Shown piece after piece: positions 45,987 through 58,300 of a stretch of 64,000 nt of DNA (within the stretch, counting starts at the first letter, position 1; each line of letters begins with the position of its first letter). The DNA is from Monocercomonoides exilis. Lineage: Eukaryota > Preaxostyla > Oxymonadida > Polymastigidae. The DNA lies in NCBI GenBank assembly GCA_001643675.2, contig LSRY02000007.1:935001-999000 (forward strand), read 5' to 3'. The notes under the pieces were generated by a model. The model was not told where the DNA came from and did not search any database. It saw only the letters and a program-made list of their open reading frames with translations. Position numbers and translations under genes: made by a program.

Positions 45987-46868
45987 CTTATTATTTGAAA
46001 TTTGTCAACTAATAATTCAAAACTTACAAACGAATTTTTTGATTATGACAAACTATTTATTCGAAATTGTTGAACTTTTTATTTGAAATAAATCAATTAG
46101 AGTATTTTTTTAAAAAATTTATATTTATTTTTTTTTTTTTTTTTTTTTGTGAAAATTTTCTTTTGGCTGAATGTTGAAATTGACGAAAATATTAAATTTT
46201 GTAATTATTCATGAAACGGATGAAATTGAACCTCGGTTTTATTATTTGTCAATAAACATGAAAAATTTTGATTTTTCAGAAAAATCATTGTTTGGAAATC
46301 AGATAGTTTTCAATTATTTCACCTCACATTGTTAGATTACACATTATTCAATCAATAAACATTATAAATATTTGCATCTAAACAAAATGATGAAAACTTA
46401 AATTAATTTTAATAAAATAGATTGATTAATGAACTGTCAATATATCCATTTGTTTTAATTGATCTTAATAACATATTTTAATATTTATAATGTTTATTGA
46501 TTGAATAATGTGTAATCTAACAATGTGAGGTGAAATAATTGAAAAACTATCTGATTTCCAAACAATGATTTTTTCTGAAAAATCAAAATTTTTCATGTTT
46601 ATTGACAAATAATAAAAACCGAGGTTCAATTTCTCATCCGTTTCATGAATAATTACAAAATTTAATATTTTCGTCAATTTCTAACATTCAGCCAAAAAGA
46701 AAATTTTCACAAAAAAAAAAAAAAAAATAAATATAAATTTTTTAAAAAAATACTCTAATTGATTTATTTCAAATAAAAAGTTCAACAATTTCGAATAAAT
46801 AGTTTGTCATAATCAAATAATTCGTTTTTTATTTTTAAATAATTAGTTGACAAAATTTGAATAATAAA
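45987..46868. mobile_element. Foldback / MITE-like element: long imperfect inverted repeat
   Basis: The left arm (about 45987-46373) and right arm (about 46480-46868) are reverse complements over nearly 390 bp with only a few substitutions and small indels. The spacer is about 106 bp. Matching landmarks include CACCTCACATTGTTAGATTA and its complement flanking the spacer, the poly-T/poly-A tracts near 46128-46148 and 46711-46727, and GTTGACAAA-type outer ends. No ORF is supported inside; short ORFs mirror each other on the two strands. The structure is that of a non-autonomous foldback or MITE-type transposon, lying about 700 bp from the transposase relic. Whether they are related is unknown. 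Confidence 0.85.
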
Positions 46869-47215
46869 TGGTGCATACATTCATTTCTCTCTCTCTCTCT
46901 CTTTTCTTTGATGAATAAATTAATGATGCTTCACAATCAGGGATAATTCTTTAACAATCTTCAAATCATATTGAAACATTATTTTTTTCATCAAACGAAA
47001 CCACATGCTTCTTCCAAAAAAATTTAAAATAATTTTCTTATCTGAAAAATGTAAGAAAATCAAAATGCTAATATATTTATCGAGTTGTACAATTCAAAAT
47101 GAAGATATTGTTCATAACTTTTTTCATTAATCCATCTTCTTCTGTGTGATCTTAAACATAATGTATTATTTGATTATTCACCATCTCAGATTTTGCTAAT
47201 CTGAGAACAAGAAAA
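46869..47215. other. AT-rich spacer with a short CT repeat
   Basis: Contains (TC)n at about 46885-46902 and otherwise featureless AT-rich DNA. The promoter of the LRR gene should be here. Confidence 0.55.
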
Positions 47216-50200
47216 ATGAAGCTTTCGACTGGAAGCATTTTAGAAATTCATGGCGAGGTATTATTGCTTTATTTAACAAGAGAAAATTTGTTTTATTCAT
47301 TCAATTGTTATATGTTGATCGTGACTTGTCATGGTCCAATTTTAGGTCATACCATCTTCTGTTGAAGTTTTAGACCTTTCTAATAAAAATTTTACAGAAT
47401 CTGACACACTTTCCGAATTTCATTCTTTAAGAATATTGAACTTAAGGTTGAAAAAGATAATTTATATTTTATAAATAACAAATGTTTATTTTGAAAATTC
47501 AAATAAAAGCGGAAATGCTTTTCCAAATATAAAATCAATAGAAGGAATTTTTGATGCACAAAATCTTGAAGAATTAGATTTACGTGGCTCTCCTGTCTCA
47601 AAAATGTATATTTATCGAAAGAAACTTCCTGAGCGTCTACCAAAACTTTATTTGCTAGACGGACAGTTATGCCAAGAATTATGTTTTTATTCTATTAAAA
47701 TTATTTTTTACGAAAAATTATCTTTTAAGACAAATTCCTGGACGAACTGTTCCCGTTCACAAAGAAAAACAAGTTGTCCCAACAGAAAACCCACAAATTG
47801 ATAAATGCTCCTCAGTTTCTGCTGCTATTGAGAAATTTAGTGAAAAGCAATCAAGCTCTTCTTCTGCTTCTTCTCCCGCTTCTTCGACGACTTCATCATC
47901 TTCTCCACATATTCCGCTTTGGAGGCAGCGCGAGATAGAAAAGAAGAAAGCAGCTGAAGAACAAAAACGCTTGGAAGAAGAACGAATTAAAAGAGAAAGA
48001 GAAGAAGAGGAAGAAAACGAAAGAAAGAAAAAAGAGGAGGAAGAAGAAAAAGAAAGAAAAATGAGAGAAGAAGAAGAACGTAGAAAGAAAGAAAAAGAAG
48101 AAGAAGAGGAGAAGGAGAAAAAGAAGAAGGAAGCAGAAGCAGCAGCGGCAGCTGCAGCAGAAGAAGAACGAAGAAAAAAAGAAGCAGAGAAAATCAAGCT
48201 CCAAGAAGAAGCAGCACAAGATGCATCACTCATTGAGGCATGTGCTCGTTTTGGGATTCACATAGAAGACGCTGTGAAGCCAACGAGCAAGTCATCTACA
48301 GCCACATCTTCAGCAGACAAAGACAATAACCACTCGTCAAACAGCCTGCCATCGTGGAGAGCGCGGGAGTTTGAAAAGAAGAAAGAAGAGGCAGCAGCAA
48401 CAGCAGCAGTAACAGCATCGGCTAAGAGTGCGAATGAAACAACAAAATCGCTACGACCGGGTGATGTTGTGAAGGCGAATGAAACGACGAAAGCGCCTTC
48501 GAATATTCCTGCGTGGCGGCTGAGGGAGATGGAGAAGAAGAAAGCGGAAGAGGAGAGGAAGAGGAAAGAGGAGGAAGAGAAGAAAGAGAAGATTCGAAAG
48601 GAAATAGAAGAGATGGAGAAGGCAAAAAGGGAATATGAAGAGAAAATGCGAAGGATGGAAGGAGGAAATAGTGAGGAAGAAGATAAAAAGAAAGAGGAAG
48701 AGGAACAGGAAAGGAAGAAAAGAGAAGAAGAAGCAGAAAAGCTGAGATTAATTGAAGAAGAGAAGAAGAAGAAGAAGGAAGAAGAAGAGAGAAAGAAGAG
48801 AGAAGAAGAAGAACGATTGAGAAAAGAGGAGGAAGAGAGAAAACGCAAAGAGGAGGAAGAACGGAAGAAGAAAGAAGAAGAAGAAAGAAAACGTCAGGAA
48901 GAAGAGAGAAAGAGGAAAGAAGAAGAAGAGAAGAAGAAAAGAGAAGAAGAAGAGCGAAAGAAGAAGGAAGCTGAAGCCAAAGCAGAGGCAGAGGCAGAAG
49001 CAGAAAGAAAACGAAAAGAAGAGATTGAAAAGGCAAAGTTAGACAAGCCAGCCAAGTCTTCATATGGATCATCGAGTGTTAGCTCATCGACAACATTCAC
49101 CGCCACCTCCTCCCCGTCTGCCTTGTCTTTGTGGAAGCAAAGAGAACTTGAGCGCAAGAATGCAAGCGCCGATCAGAGAGGAGAAGAGAAGAAGCCTGCG
49201 CAGAATGTGAATACGTCTTCTTCTTCTTCCTCTTCCTCTTCTTTATCATCATTAACTTCTTCTTCAACACAAGGCGAATCAACAGTTTCTGCTGCGTTTG
49301 CTCGGTTTGGGGTTCGAAAGTCGTCAACATCAACTGCAAAAGCAATAATCAACACAAAAACAGCTTCAAGTATATCTTCATCTTCATCTCCATCTTCGTC
49401 TCCACCTTCATCTTCATCTCCATCTTCAATTTCTGGTTCACATTCTACAACATCTTTCCATTCTTTTGGTGCTGACAAAAGTGAATCCGATCAAAACAAG
49501 AAAGAAGAAGCAGAAGCAAAAGCTAAAGCAGATGACGATGCAAATGAAGAAAAGAACAGCAACGCGAATGAGAAAGAGGGAGCAGTCACAGAGAAAGAGG
49601 CAGAAATCAAGAAGAAAGAACAGGAGGTGCTGGAGATGTATGAAGATCTGAAAAGGAAAGAGGAGGAGATGAAGAAGAAAGAGGAAGTTCTCAAAAGGAA
49701 GATGGAGGAACTCAAAGAGAAGGAGAAGGTGAAAGAAGAGAAAGAGAAGGAAGAGAAAGAGAAGGAAGAGAAAGAGAAAGAACACACTCAACAAGAAGCA
49801 GTCACCACAAACAAGCCAACCATTGAGCCAAATGCTAACAAAGCTGCTGAAAGCGCCGAGGGAGAAAAGCCACTGCGTTCAGTCTGCAGCCGATTTGGAG
49901 TCAGAATTGGGTCGTCGCCACTTCAGAAAACGAATCATTTGGGTGATGTGGAGGCTCATCCACTGCAACATTCAGGTTCGGCACAGCTGGAGAAGAAAGA
50001 AGAGGCAAAAGAACAAGAAGAAGAGAAGGAGAAGGAAAGAAGAGAAAAGACAGGAGCAGAAGCTAAATATGAGTCTGTAAATGTTCTGTCTGAAAGCTCA
50101 GCGCCTGCGTCTTTTGTTGTGTCAGAGGCTTCTCCGCACACAGCATCCAATCAACACTCCCCTCCCACTCCTCCTCCTCCTTCGACTTCTTCTTCGTCTT

Positions 50201-51207
50201 CATCGTCATCGCCATTATCATCATCATCAGTATCATCATCATCATCTTCTTCTTCTTCACTCCACACTCACAGCTCTCCCCTCTCTTCCAGTGACTCAGC
50301 CACTTCTCCCACAAACACCACAAACAGCTTCAATTCTTCCACATTCCCTCATTCAACAAGACCTCGCGAGACGCTTTCTTCCACCAGCAGCAACTCGCTC
50401 CCGTCGCGTGCCCTTCTGCGGCCAACAGGAGCTGCCTGTGGAAGGACAGACAAACAACCACAAACAGGCAGTGACTATGCCAGTGGAGGAGGGCTGAGGC
50501 CGACTTTCGGCTCGTCTTCGGGTTCAGGTGCGAATGAGCAGTCAGCAGGCGAATCAACAACACATCCACAGAAGTTTAGTCCCGCAGTGCTGTCGAACGA
50601 TCCGTCAGGCAGCTTCGACAGGCCCTTCAGAACTTCACACACCCAGCTGCAACGCACACAGTCTGAGACTCCACAGTCGAGTGTGTCTTCTTTACTCTCA
50701 CAGTACTCTGCACCGTCTGCTATTTCTCCGAAGACAACGAGCACACACCAATCAACATCTCCTGCGCCTGTGCCTGCCCCACCGCCTCCGCTGGCTGGTC
50801 AGCATGCGCCCGATAGCGAGTCGCCTATCGCACGCATTGTGGGCCAAGGGCGGCAGGTGATGCCGATGCTTCCCTTCAACGTGAAGCTGAGGAAGACAGG
50901 TGCTGCCATTGCAAGCAGCTTGCCCAGCGAAGGATTTTCTAGCACCCCAGCTGCTCCGAATCCGCTGGTGAATCCACAGGGCAGTTATCCCCCGAATCCG
51001 TATGGCTCCTCGCAGAGAAGGATGCCGATGGGGTCAGCATCGTTCTCAGCGCCGTCGAGTGTGATGTCTGTGGTTGAGGCTCCGGATGAAGCGTCACATA
51101 AGAGGCTGTTCACAGAAGAGGACGATAGATCTGCGTGGTGCCCGAAGAAAAGGCTACCGTCGCAGCCGAAGCACAGGCCGTCGCTGGCTTCGAGGAGGAT
51201 GAAGTAG
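47216..51207 (+). CDS. Leucine-rich-repeat protein with coiled-coil and repeated W-R-x-R-E / R-F-G-V motifs
   Basis: Exons 47216-47257, 47346-47446, 47510-47665 and 47730-51207 join in consistent phase (introns 88, 63 and 64 nt), giving 1,258 residues. The first ~105 residues are a short LRR domain (VEVLDLSNKNF; LRILNLSGNAF; LEELDLRGSPV) capped by LPKLYLLDGQ, as in SDS22/TBCE-like LRR proteins. After a Ser-rich stretch, long Glu/Lys/Arg/Ala coiled-coil segments alternate with Ser/Thr/Pro-rich linkers. Two short motifs recur: [PL]xWRxRE[ILM]EKKK near residues 164, 309 and 362, with a weaker LWKQRELERK copy at 568; and [AS]RFG[VI][HR] near 273, 625 and 821. A terminal motif LPFNVKLRKTG lies near 1148. 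These look like docking motifs, perhaps cytoskeletal or phosphatase partners, but that is inference. Stop is TAG. Confidence 0.82.
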
Positions 51208-51360
51208 AGGGACGGGAGGAAGAAGAAGAAGAAGAAGGAGGAGGAGTGAGTGAGTGAGATGAATGTGAGTGTGTTTGGGAGAGTGTGAGATGGAGAGAAA
51301 GAAAGAAAGAAAGTGAGAGTGAGGAAGGAAGAAGAAGAAAAAAAAAGAGAAAGAAAGAAT
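51208..51360 (+). repeat. Purine-rich GA/GAA low-complexity tract after the stop codon
   Basis: The 3' flank continues as GAAGAA, GAGTGAGT and GAAAGAAA repeats for about 150 bases, almost free of pyrimidine runs. This is the same purine bias seen after the Ser-rich gene at 38.9 kb. Confidence 0.75.
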
Positions 51361-52104
51361 GCGCATGTGTGTATATGTTTTGTTGTTCACATGCTATTTA
51401 TGTTTACTTGTTTCAAAATTGCATCACTTTTATGATGGAGATATTTATAATAGTTTTGTTTGAATTTGCTTGTTATCTTGTTTATGCCTTTATAATCTCT
51501 TGCATGAATTTTGAATGAGTAATAATCATGTTTTGTGAGGCTCTTTCTAATTTTTATCGATTTGATATTCTATTTCTATCAATTTCTTTTCTTTTCTTTT
51601 TTTTCTTTTTATATTTTAGTTTCGCCCCTCTCCTTTCACACAATTTGTTTTTTCCAAAAATATTTGAATATGTTTTATTGTCTTTGAATTCAGTGCTGAT
51701 ATTTTTGAATTGTTGCTTTGCGATCTTTGTAAAGCAAAATTTTCTCGAATCCGATAAATTCAATCACAGGATCTTTTTTTAATTTTATTTTACTATTCAT
51801 AATGTTCATATGCAAACACTTCAAAATGTTTTTGTTCAACAATTGAAAATAATACAGATAATGAAATTTTTTTTGTGTCAATTTTAAAAAGGTAAACTTT
51901 AAAAATTATTAAAAAACAAAAGAAAAACAATTTTCTTTTTATTACTTATTGAAGAAATGCATTTGATGCTATTTGTGCTCATTTTTTTATTTTGGTCAAT
52001 CAAAGCGAACAACCCATCATATTAATTAAAAAACAATATTATTCTTAAATCCATATTTTCTTGAAATTTTTGGACAATAAAACGACAATACATCAATTTT
52101 CGAT
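51361..52104. other. AT-rich spacer, no gene seen
   Basis: About 740 bp. ORFs at 51528-51782 and on the opposite strand are AT-driven Phe/Leu/Ile strings without splice or domain support. Contains the promoter region of the Pol eta-like gene. Confidence 0.55.
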
Positions 52105-54950
52105 ATGTCTATTGATACGGGATATCATGTAGAAAATGATTATCCTCGTATAATTGTAGCACTTGAAATTTCAGAGTTTTATACTCAAATTGAAGAATTG
52201 AAAAATCAAGATTTAAAGCTAATACCATTGTGCGTTAAACAAATTGGAAAAAAAGAATATTTCGCAAGAAATTGGACTGCAATGTTGAATAATGCTCCAG
52301 AGCAAGGCTTAGTTGAGAAATTTAAAGAGCTACCTAATTCAACAATACTTTTGGCAAATCCAAAATTATCGCGTTCTGTATCGCTGGATTTTTTTAACTG
52401 CATTATATTTTTCTTGGAAAAATTGGCAAATCATTTAACTGAACAATTTTTTAAAAAAAGTCACGATTCGTTTCAAAAACCTCTTGAGCCAGCATTTGTA
52501 TTAGAGCAGCAGTCGCAACAGCTAATTTTTATCGACCTCTCAAATATCATTGTTACAATGATGAATGTTCTTCAGTTAAATGAAACAAAACAAGATATCA
52601 AGGATATTGAATGGAAAGGGTTTGTGTTCTGCCATCCATCAGACTCGTTTGAAGTTCAATCATCATCAATCACCAGTCCTTCTGGCTTTGTTCCTGTATC
52701 AAAACTTCAAAAAATATCGCAGTCTTATTATCGTAAAGCAAGCTCTAGTAAAAATGACGAAGAATTATTAATAAATCATTTAATGAAATATCTGAGCTTT
52801 GAGACTTCAGATTCATTTCTCTCTTCTTCTCTTATCAGAGACAACAAACACCTGCTTCTTGCTTCTATAATAATTAAATCATTACTTTCTATACTATCAC
52901 ATCAAGAACCTTTGCTTCAAGATTTAAATAAATTGTGCTCTTTAAATTCTGATATAATACCAACTCGTCTTCTTGGATACCCTTTGAGGTGCAATTGCGG
53001 AATCGCGTCAAACAAACTTCTGGCAATGGTTGCACTCGAAGAAAGCAAACACAGGATGGAGGAAAAAGTTCGATTAAACAACAATCTTATTCAAGAATTC
53101 GTGGAGTATGAAATATCAAGCATTCCACATTCTTCTATTTCTGCTAAGGAAGCCATGAGAAACGTTCCACTATCCGTGCTCGGATGGTTTGAACCTTCTC
53201 TCAAAGAAATCATTGTTTCTGCAAAACCCGGAATCGAGTGTGCCCCACATTATTTTAAGTGTATTAATATTTTTTCTGTTTCTCGTTATTGTTTGTCGAA
53301 AATTTATCATTCAGAAATTGTGAAGTTTTACTTGGTAAAACAAATGATGATCTTTGCGATCTATTTTCGGTGTATGTTATTCCTCGAAAAGGGACACTAC
53401 TCAGAAACTTAGCACTGGGAATAGATTTTTCAGCGATCTTACCTCATTATGTAGCATCTTCTTCTTCATTGAGCGCAAACTCATCCAATTCTGATTCATC
53501 TGATTCAGCTCATTTTGGCTCAAATGTTGATTCACCACAGTCTTCAATACCTGCCACATCTCAATCACCGACTTCAAATCAAACACAACTTCCTTCTTTC
53601 TGGTCTCAGGCTACCACTCAACAGAACCAAATAGAAGCCAATTCTTCAAGTAGATATTCATCATCTGCTTTTTCCATAGTGCATTCTTTTAAAGATAATC
53701 TGACTGTTCAGAAAAGCACACAAGGAAACATTCAGCCATTTTTATCTAATCGACACGAGCTACTTACTGAACTAAGCTCGCAAGCAGAGGAAGCAGTGGA
53801 ACTTATTCGAAGAGAGCACTCACTTTTTCAGAGGATGCCCCAGTTCGTTTCTGTGAAAATGATGATTCGTGGATGGTGGCAAACACTCAGAGGAACTTGG
53901 CGTCTATCTGATCCTTCTTTGTTTTGGAGTCATCTTTCTCTCACGACTTGGTTTGACACAAAAAAAGACTTGAACAAAGAAGTATCAGGTGATAAAGATA
54001 TTATTAGTGAAAAAGATGAACATTCTTCTGCAAAAAACGATCCATTTGTGAAATCATTTGGACAGTTGTTGAAAGATAGTCATTTGGATGAATATGAAAT
54101 TGAAAAAAAAGAAAACAAAGATACTCAAAAGAAATATGACACAACAACACCAAAAACAAATCTTCCAACAACATCTTGTTCTTCCAATCCATTTTCATTA
54201 GAAGCCCCACTTTCGAAAACACAAGCAAAGCCTCAGTCATCTTTTTCGTCTTTCTCATCCCTTCCTTCGTTTCAATCAAAACAGTCACATTCGTTAAACG
54301 AAGGAGCATTGCCGTATCCACCATTGTATCCAGCTGTACTGTTATACAACCAAGCTTTACGGCATATTGATTCTTTTTTCTCAAAGTTGCCTCCTGAGCA
54401 AAGTAAATTTCCAGTTATACACATTTCATTTATTTTGGATTCATTTGTTCCTTGCAATTCTAAAAGCAAGCTTTCTCCTAGGCCAACTTTATTCATGTCA
54501 GAAAATTCAGCATTGAACGCGAAATCCTCAGACATTAATTTTTTCTTGCCTGGAACATTTTCTCAAATACTTAAGAAAGCCTCCACACAAAATTTAAGCA
54601 AGCCAATAATATTATCCAGTAGTTCTGTTCAAGAACAATCATCAAAAGTTGTTCATAAAATCCCTTCTTGGAAATGTACACGTGGCAACTGTTGTTTTGC
54701 ACTTCCTCCAATTGTTATAACAAATCGAAGTGAATCATTTCAGAGTAACCTTCGTCCACTACTTCTTACATATAAAGAACTAAGTGCCGCTGTCAGCGAA
54801 GCAGTGTATCGAAGGGCGAATGAAATTCAAACGCATAGAGACAGTCACCTTGCAGATGATTTATCAAGACAAGAAAGACTAAGACAGATAGCTTTTCATG
54901 TAAAAGAGCCACAAATAACAGAAACAATAAATTCGTTTATTCAAACATAA
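52105..54950 (+). CDS. Y-family DNA polymerase (Pol eta-type) homologue lacking catalytic acidic residues
   Basis: Exons 52105-53258 and 53315-54950 join across a 56-nt intron (GTGTAT...ATTCAG, phase 2), giving 929 residues. The order of conserved segments follows Pol eta: IIVALEISEFYTQIEELKNQ at the position of the first catalytic segment; KEYFARN (finger YxAR retained); ILLANPKLSRSVSLDF; the second catalytic segment SQQLIFIDL; WKGF; LRCNCGIASNKLLAMVA (the GIAxNKLLA palm motif); NVPLSVLGWFEPSLKEII and HYFKNCEVLLGKTNDDLCDLF (thumb helix-hairpin-helix). The metal-binding D-M-D reads E-I-S and the SIDE motif reads SQQL, so two of the three carboxylates are absent. The C-terminal half is Ser-rich with an ordered end (TYKELSAAVSEAVYRRANEI). 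Family members bypass DNA lesions. This one may be structural or non-catalytic; the assignment rests on motif order. Confidence 0.72.
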
Positions 54951-55318
54951 TGTTGATGACTCTTGATAAACTTTCAAGAAAATAAATGAAATGTTTCACT
55001 CCAAATATATGAAAAATTTTATTTTTTAAAATATTTATTTTTCAAAAAATTAAAAATCGAATTCATTCAAAAACTCAATATTTTTATTTTTTGAATAATT
55101 CTTATAAATTCTAAAAATATTTTGAAATTACAAAAATAAAATATTCAATAAAACTTTCAAATTTCATTTAACAAACATCTTCTTTGAAAAAAATCCCAAT
55201 CAAAAACAAAAAACTGTTTACTAAACTTCACTTAGCGTTTGAAATTTGTATAAAAAATATAAAATACAAAAACTATCAAACTCTAATGATTTCTGTTTTG
55301 TAATGAAATAAAGTTTGT
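54951..55318. other. AT-rich spacer between convergent genes
   Basis: About 370 bp, extremely AT-rich, containing both 3' UTRs. Nothing else seen. Confidence 0.6.
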
Positions 55319-58300
55319 TCATTCTTCCATCCAAGGTTCTTGACTGTCAAAAGGAATGCGAAATTCATTTGTGGTTGTTGCTGTCATTGAATTCATCGTA
55401 TTTAGTGAATAATCAGATTTGTAGATCAATGGCTCAGTTTCGCTGAGTTGAGTTTTCAGAGTTTTGATCTTTTTTGTGTAGAATATAACGATTGTTAAAG
55501 TTAAAGCAACTAATAACACACAAACGCCTGCGATCAAAATTATTGCCCACAAGGGCATTTTCGTATCAGATTTTTGCTTATTAGAAATGTATGGCACGAA
55601 TATCTGAATGCGTTCTTGCTGTTCCTCTGTCTTCCAATACAATAGTGTGACTGAAAGTGAAGTGCCTTTATCCATATCATCCAAAATTTGCATAGAAATC
55701 ACTCCTTCAGCATATGTTTCATTAACATGCTTTGAAAACTCATAAACCTGATTATGAATATAGCCATTTGAAGTGTAGTTAACTTCAAATGTCAAATTAC
55801 ATGCAATTAATTTCTCACCTGAAAAGAAAAAAGTTGGAGTATTGTCAGTTATTTCAAAACCAACCGAATTTAAGGTTGGCTTGAACAAAAGAGGAAACTC
55901 ATCTTTGATTGCTGATCCGCCAACAGTGCAGTTTTCACGCTGCATCCAAAGAGAGGAGCCTGTTTCCACACCATCACCACTCTTTAACTTCTCCACAGAA
56001 AGATCACTATCAATGCAACGGATATTGTGCAAAGCAGAAGGGAAACCTTCAAACTTTGGTGAATTAAGACTAAAAGAGCAGTCATCAATAATCGTATTCG
56101 TTTCAAGAATGTACAGTCCCCCAACAGAACATGTTTGGAAAGATACATTTGTTAGCTTCAGATTTTGCGAATAAGATGCAAATATTGCTCCAGTTTTCCA
56201 CTTACAAGGAGTGGGCGGGTCTCCATTGAATATCTTTTTTGAATGCTTTGAGAATGAGTTTGAAAGAATGTCGTAGGTTAACAGTGACATGGAAGGAGAA
56301 ACGAGATATCCGTCTGAATTACTCAAAGATAATTTCCCCATGTAATCTGTTTCATAATTATCAACGGTTCGATGCTGAATACCCGAAAATTCACATTGAT
56401 CAAATGTTATAGAACAATTTTCAACATTGACAGCACAGCCGAGGCAGAAGCTAACGAGACACTCCTTCATGACCATATCAATAATTCGTATAGGATTTTT
56501 AAGTTTTTGCAAAATAACAAGCCCTTCGGAATGAGGTCCAGCATCAATTTTATTGAAGGAAAACGAAGTCAAGTCAATGCTGCTTTCATTTTCATTCGTA
56601 GGATCAGCTTGCTCACTCGATTCTGGACTATCACCCGAAAAACTTGAAGAAGAATAAGGATTAACAATTTTCAGCACAACTCCATCATTCAGTTTGACAT
56701 TGGTAACTTCAAAATGATCAATAATTAGTTTTTTATGTTCGACAGGATCGTATTCAAAACGAACGATTTTTATCATATCCGTCTTTGTTAACGTCGTTTT
56801 TTGATTAACCTCAAATATACGAGTGGATGTTAGATTAACATTCACAATTATGTCAACTGTCATTAGTTCTCTTTCCAAATCGAGATGGTGGATCTGAGTA
56901 TTGATTGCTACTAGTTTTCCTCTTTCTATGCTAATTAAAATAGGAGATATTGCTACGTTACCACCTTCCTCGGATTTGAACCCACATGAATCAAAACTAA
57001 GATTTCCATCCTTCATGTGAATAAATATTTCATGAATCGTTTCAAACTGTGATGTGAACGAGAAGGCTAACCGTTGCATCTGTGACATTTCAGCACATTC
57101 AATAACAGCTTGATTAACAGAAGCCGATAAAATTGAGCTATTAATAAGCACCTTTGCAGTTGAGCCAATCACTTGTTGAGATAGACCAGAATTTGTCAGT
57201 CGGATGTCGCTGATGAGAGTAGTTCTATCGATAACGAACAGAATTCCATATTGTGTGAAAGAGAGATGACTTACACCTTTTGCGAGAGAATAGCATGGAT
57301 TTGACTGCTCACCACAAGTGGGAGTATCCTTGCTGGAATCTGAAACATAAACATTTGTAAAGCGAGTTGAAGCATACACCTTTATAACATCAATAAAATT
57401 CGTATCTCCCTCACTCATAGCTGCAATTGCTTCATGCTCTTTGATTTTTGAGGTATCAAGATGAAAAAGAATATCGTTCAGTTGAGTATTTTCGTCCTTA
57501 CAATATAAAAATGCCAATGGTCCTACATTTGCCCTATTCGAAGAGCTTTGAACGAGGTTGAATGTTATTGAGGCTAACTTTGATATGGAAGCGCCATGCA
57601 ACGAAATATCAATATACACAGCTCCTCCTTTACCATAATTCGCACAGAAGCAATTTGTAAAATTTGTTTCAATAAAAAAGCATCCCAGAACATCGTCAGC
57701 CACTGTACAAATAACACCACCTTTAGCTGATTTCTCATTTCCACAATCAGAAAAAGAACAATTGGTAAAACACATTCCCACAGAACTTTTAGTTGTTTTC
57801 AATTCGCTGAGATCTGAAACAAGTGCCGCTGCATGATCTGAAGTACCAGCATCCGTACGCTGAAGTTTTACTACACGAGTTGCTTCAAGATGAATAGAGC
57901 CAGTTTGATCGGAGCGAGCATAAAAAGAAGCTCCTTCAAAAGTTAGGTGAGATATATCACATGAATAAAGTTCAACTTCAGCTTCACTACCAGTAACAAA
58001 AAGAGGTCGTGAAATTGAAAATTTTGAATTTGAACTCGAGTGCGAAAAGAAACTGGATTCAAATATTGTGGGATACTCTGTTGTGAAAAGAATATTAAAC
58101 AGCATTAACGATATCTGAGGCTTTGATTCTATCACTTCAAAAAGAGTCATCGAGGTACTTTCACACGACGATTCATTTATAAAAAATGTGATGTCACGAA
58201 TTTGTGTTGTGATTTTATCTGCAATCACGAAGAGTGAAGAGGATGACTGATAATCAGATATAATTCCTTGCGTTGTATCAATAACAGTTCTAGTTTTTTC

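Noticed and set aside
46465-46677. ORF on the minus strand inside the foldback element
   Set aside because: It lies in one arm of an inverted repeat; equivalent frames in the other arm are not conserved as coding.
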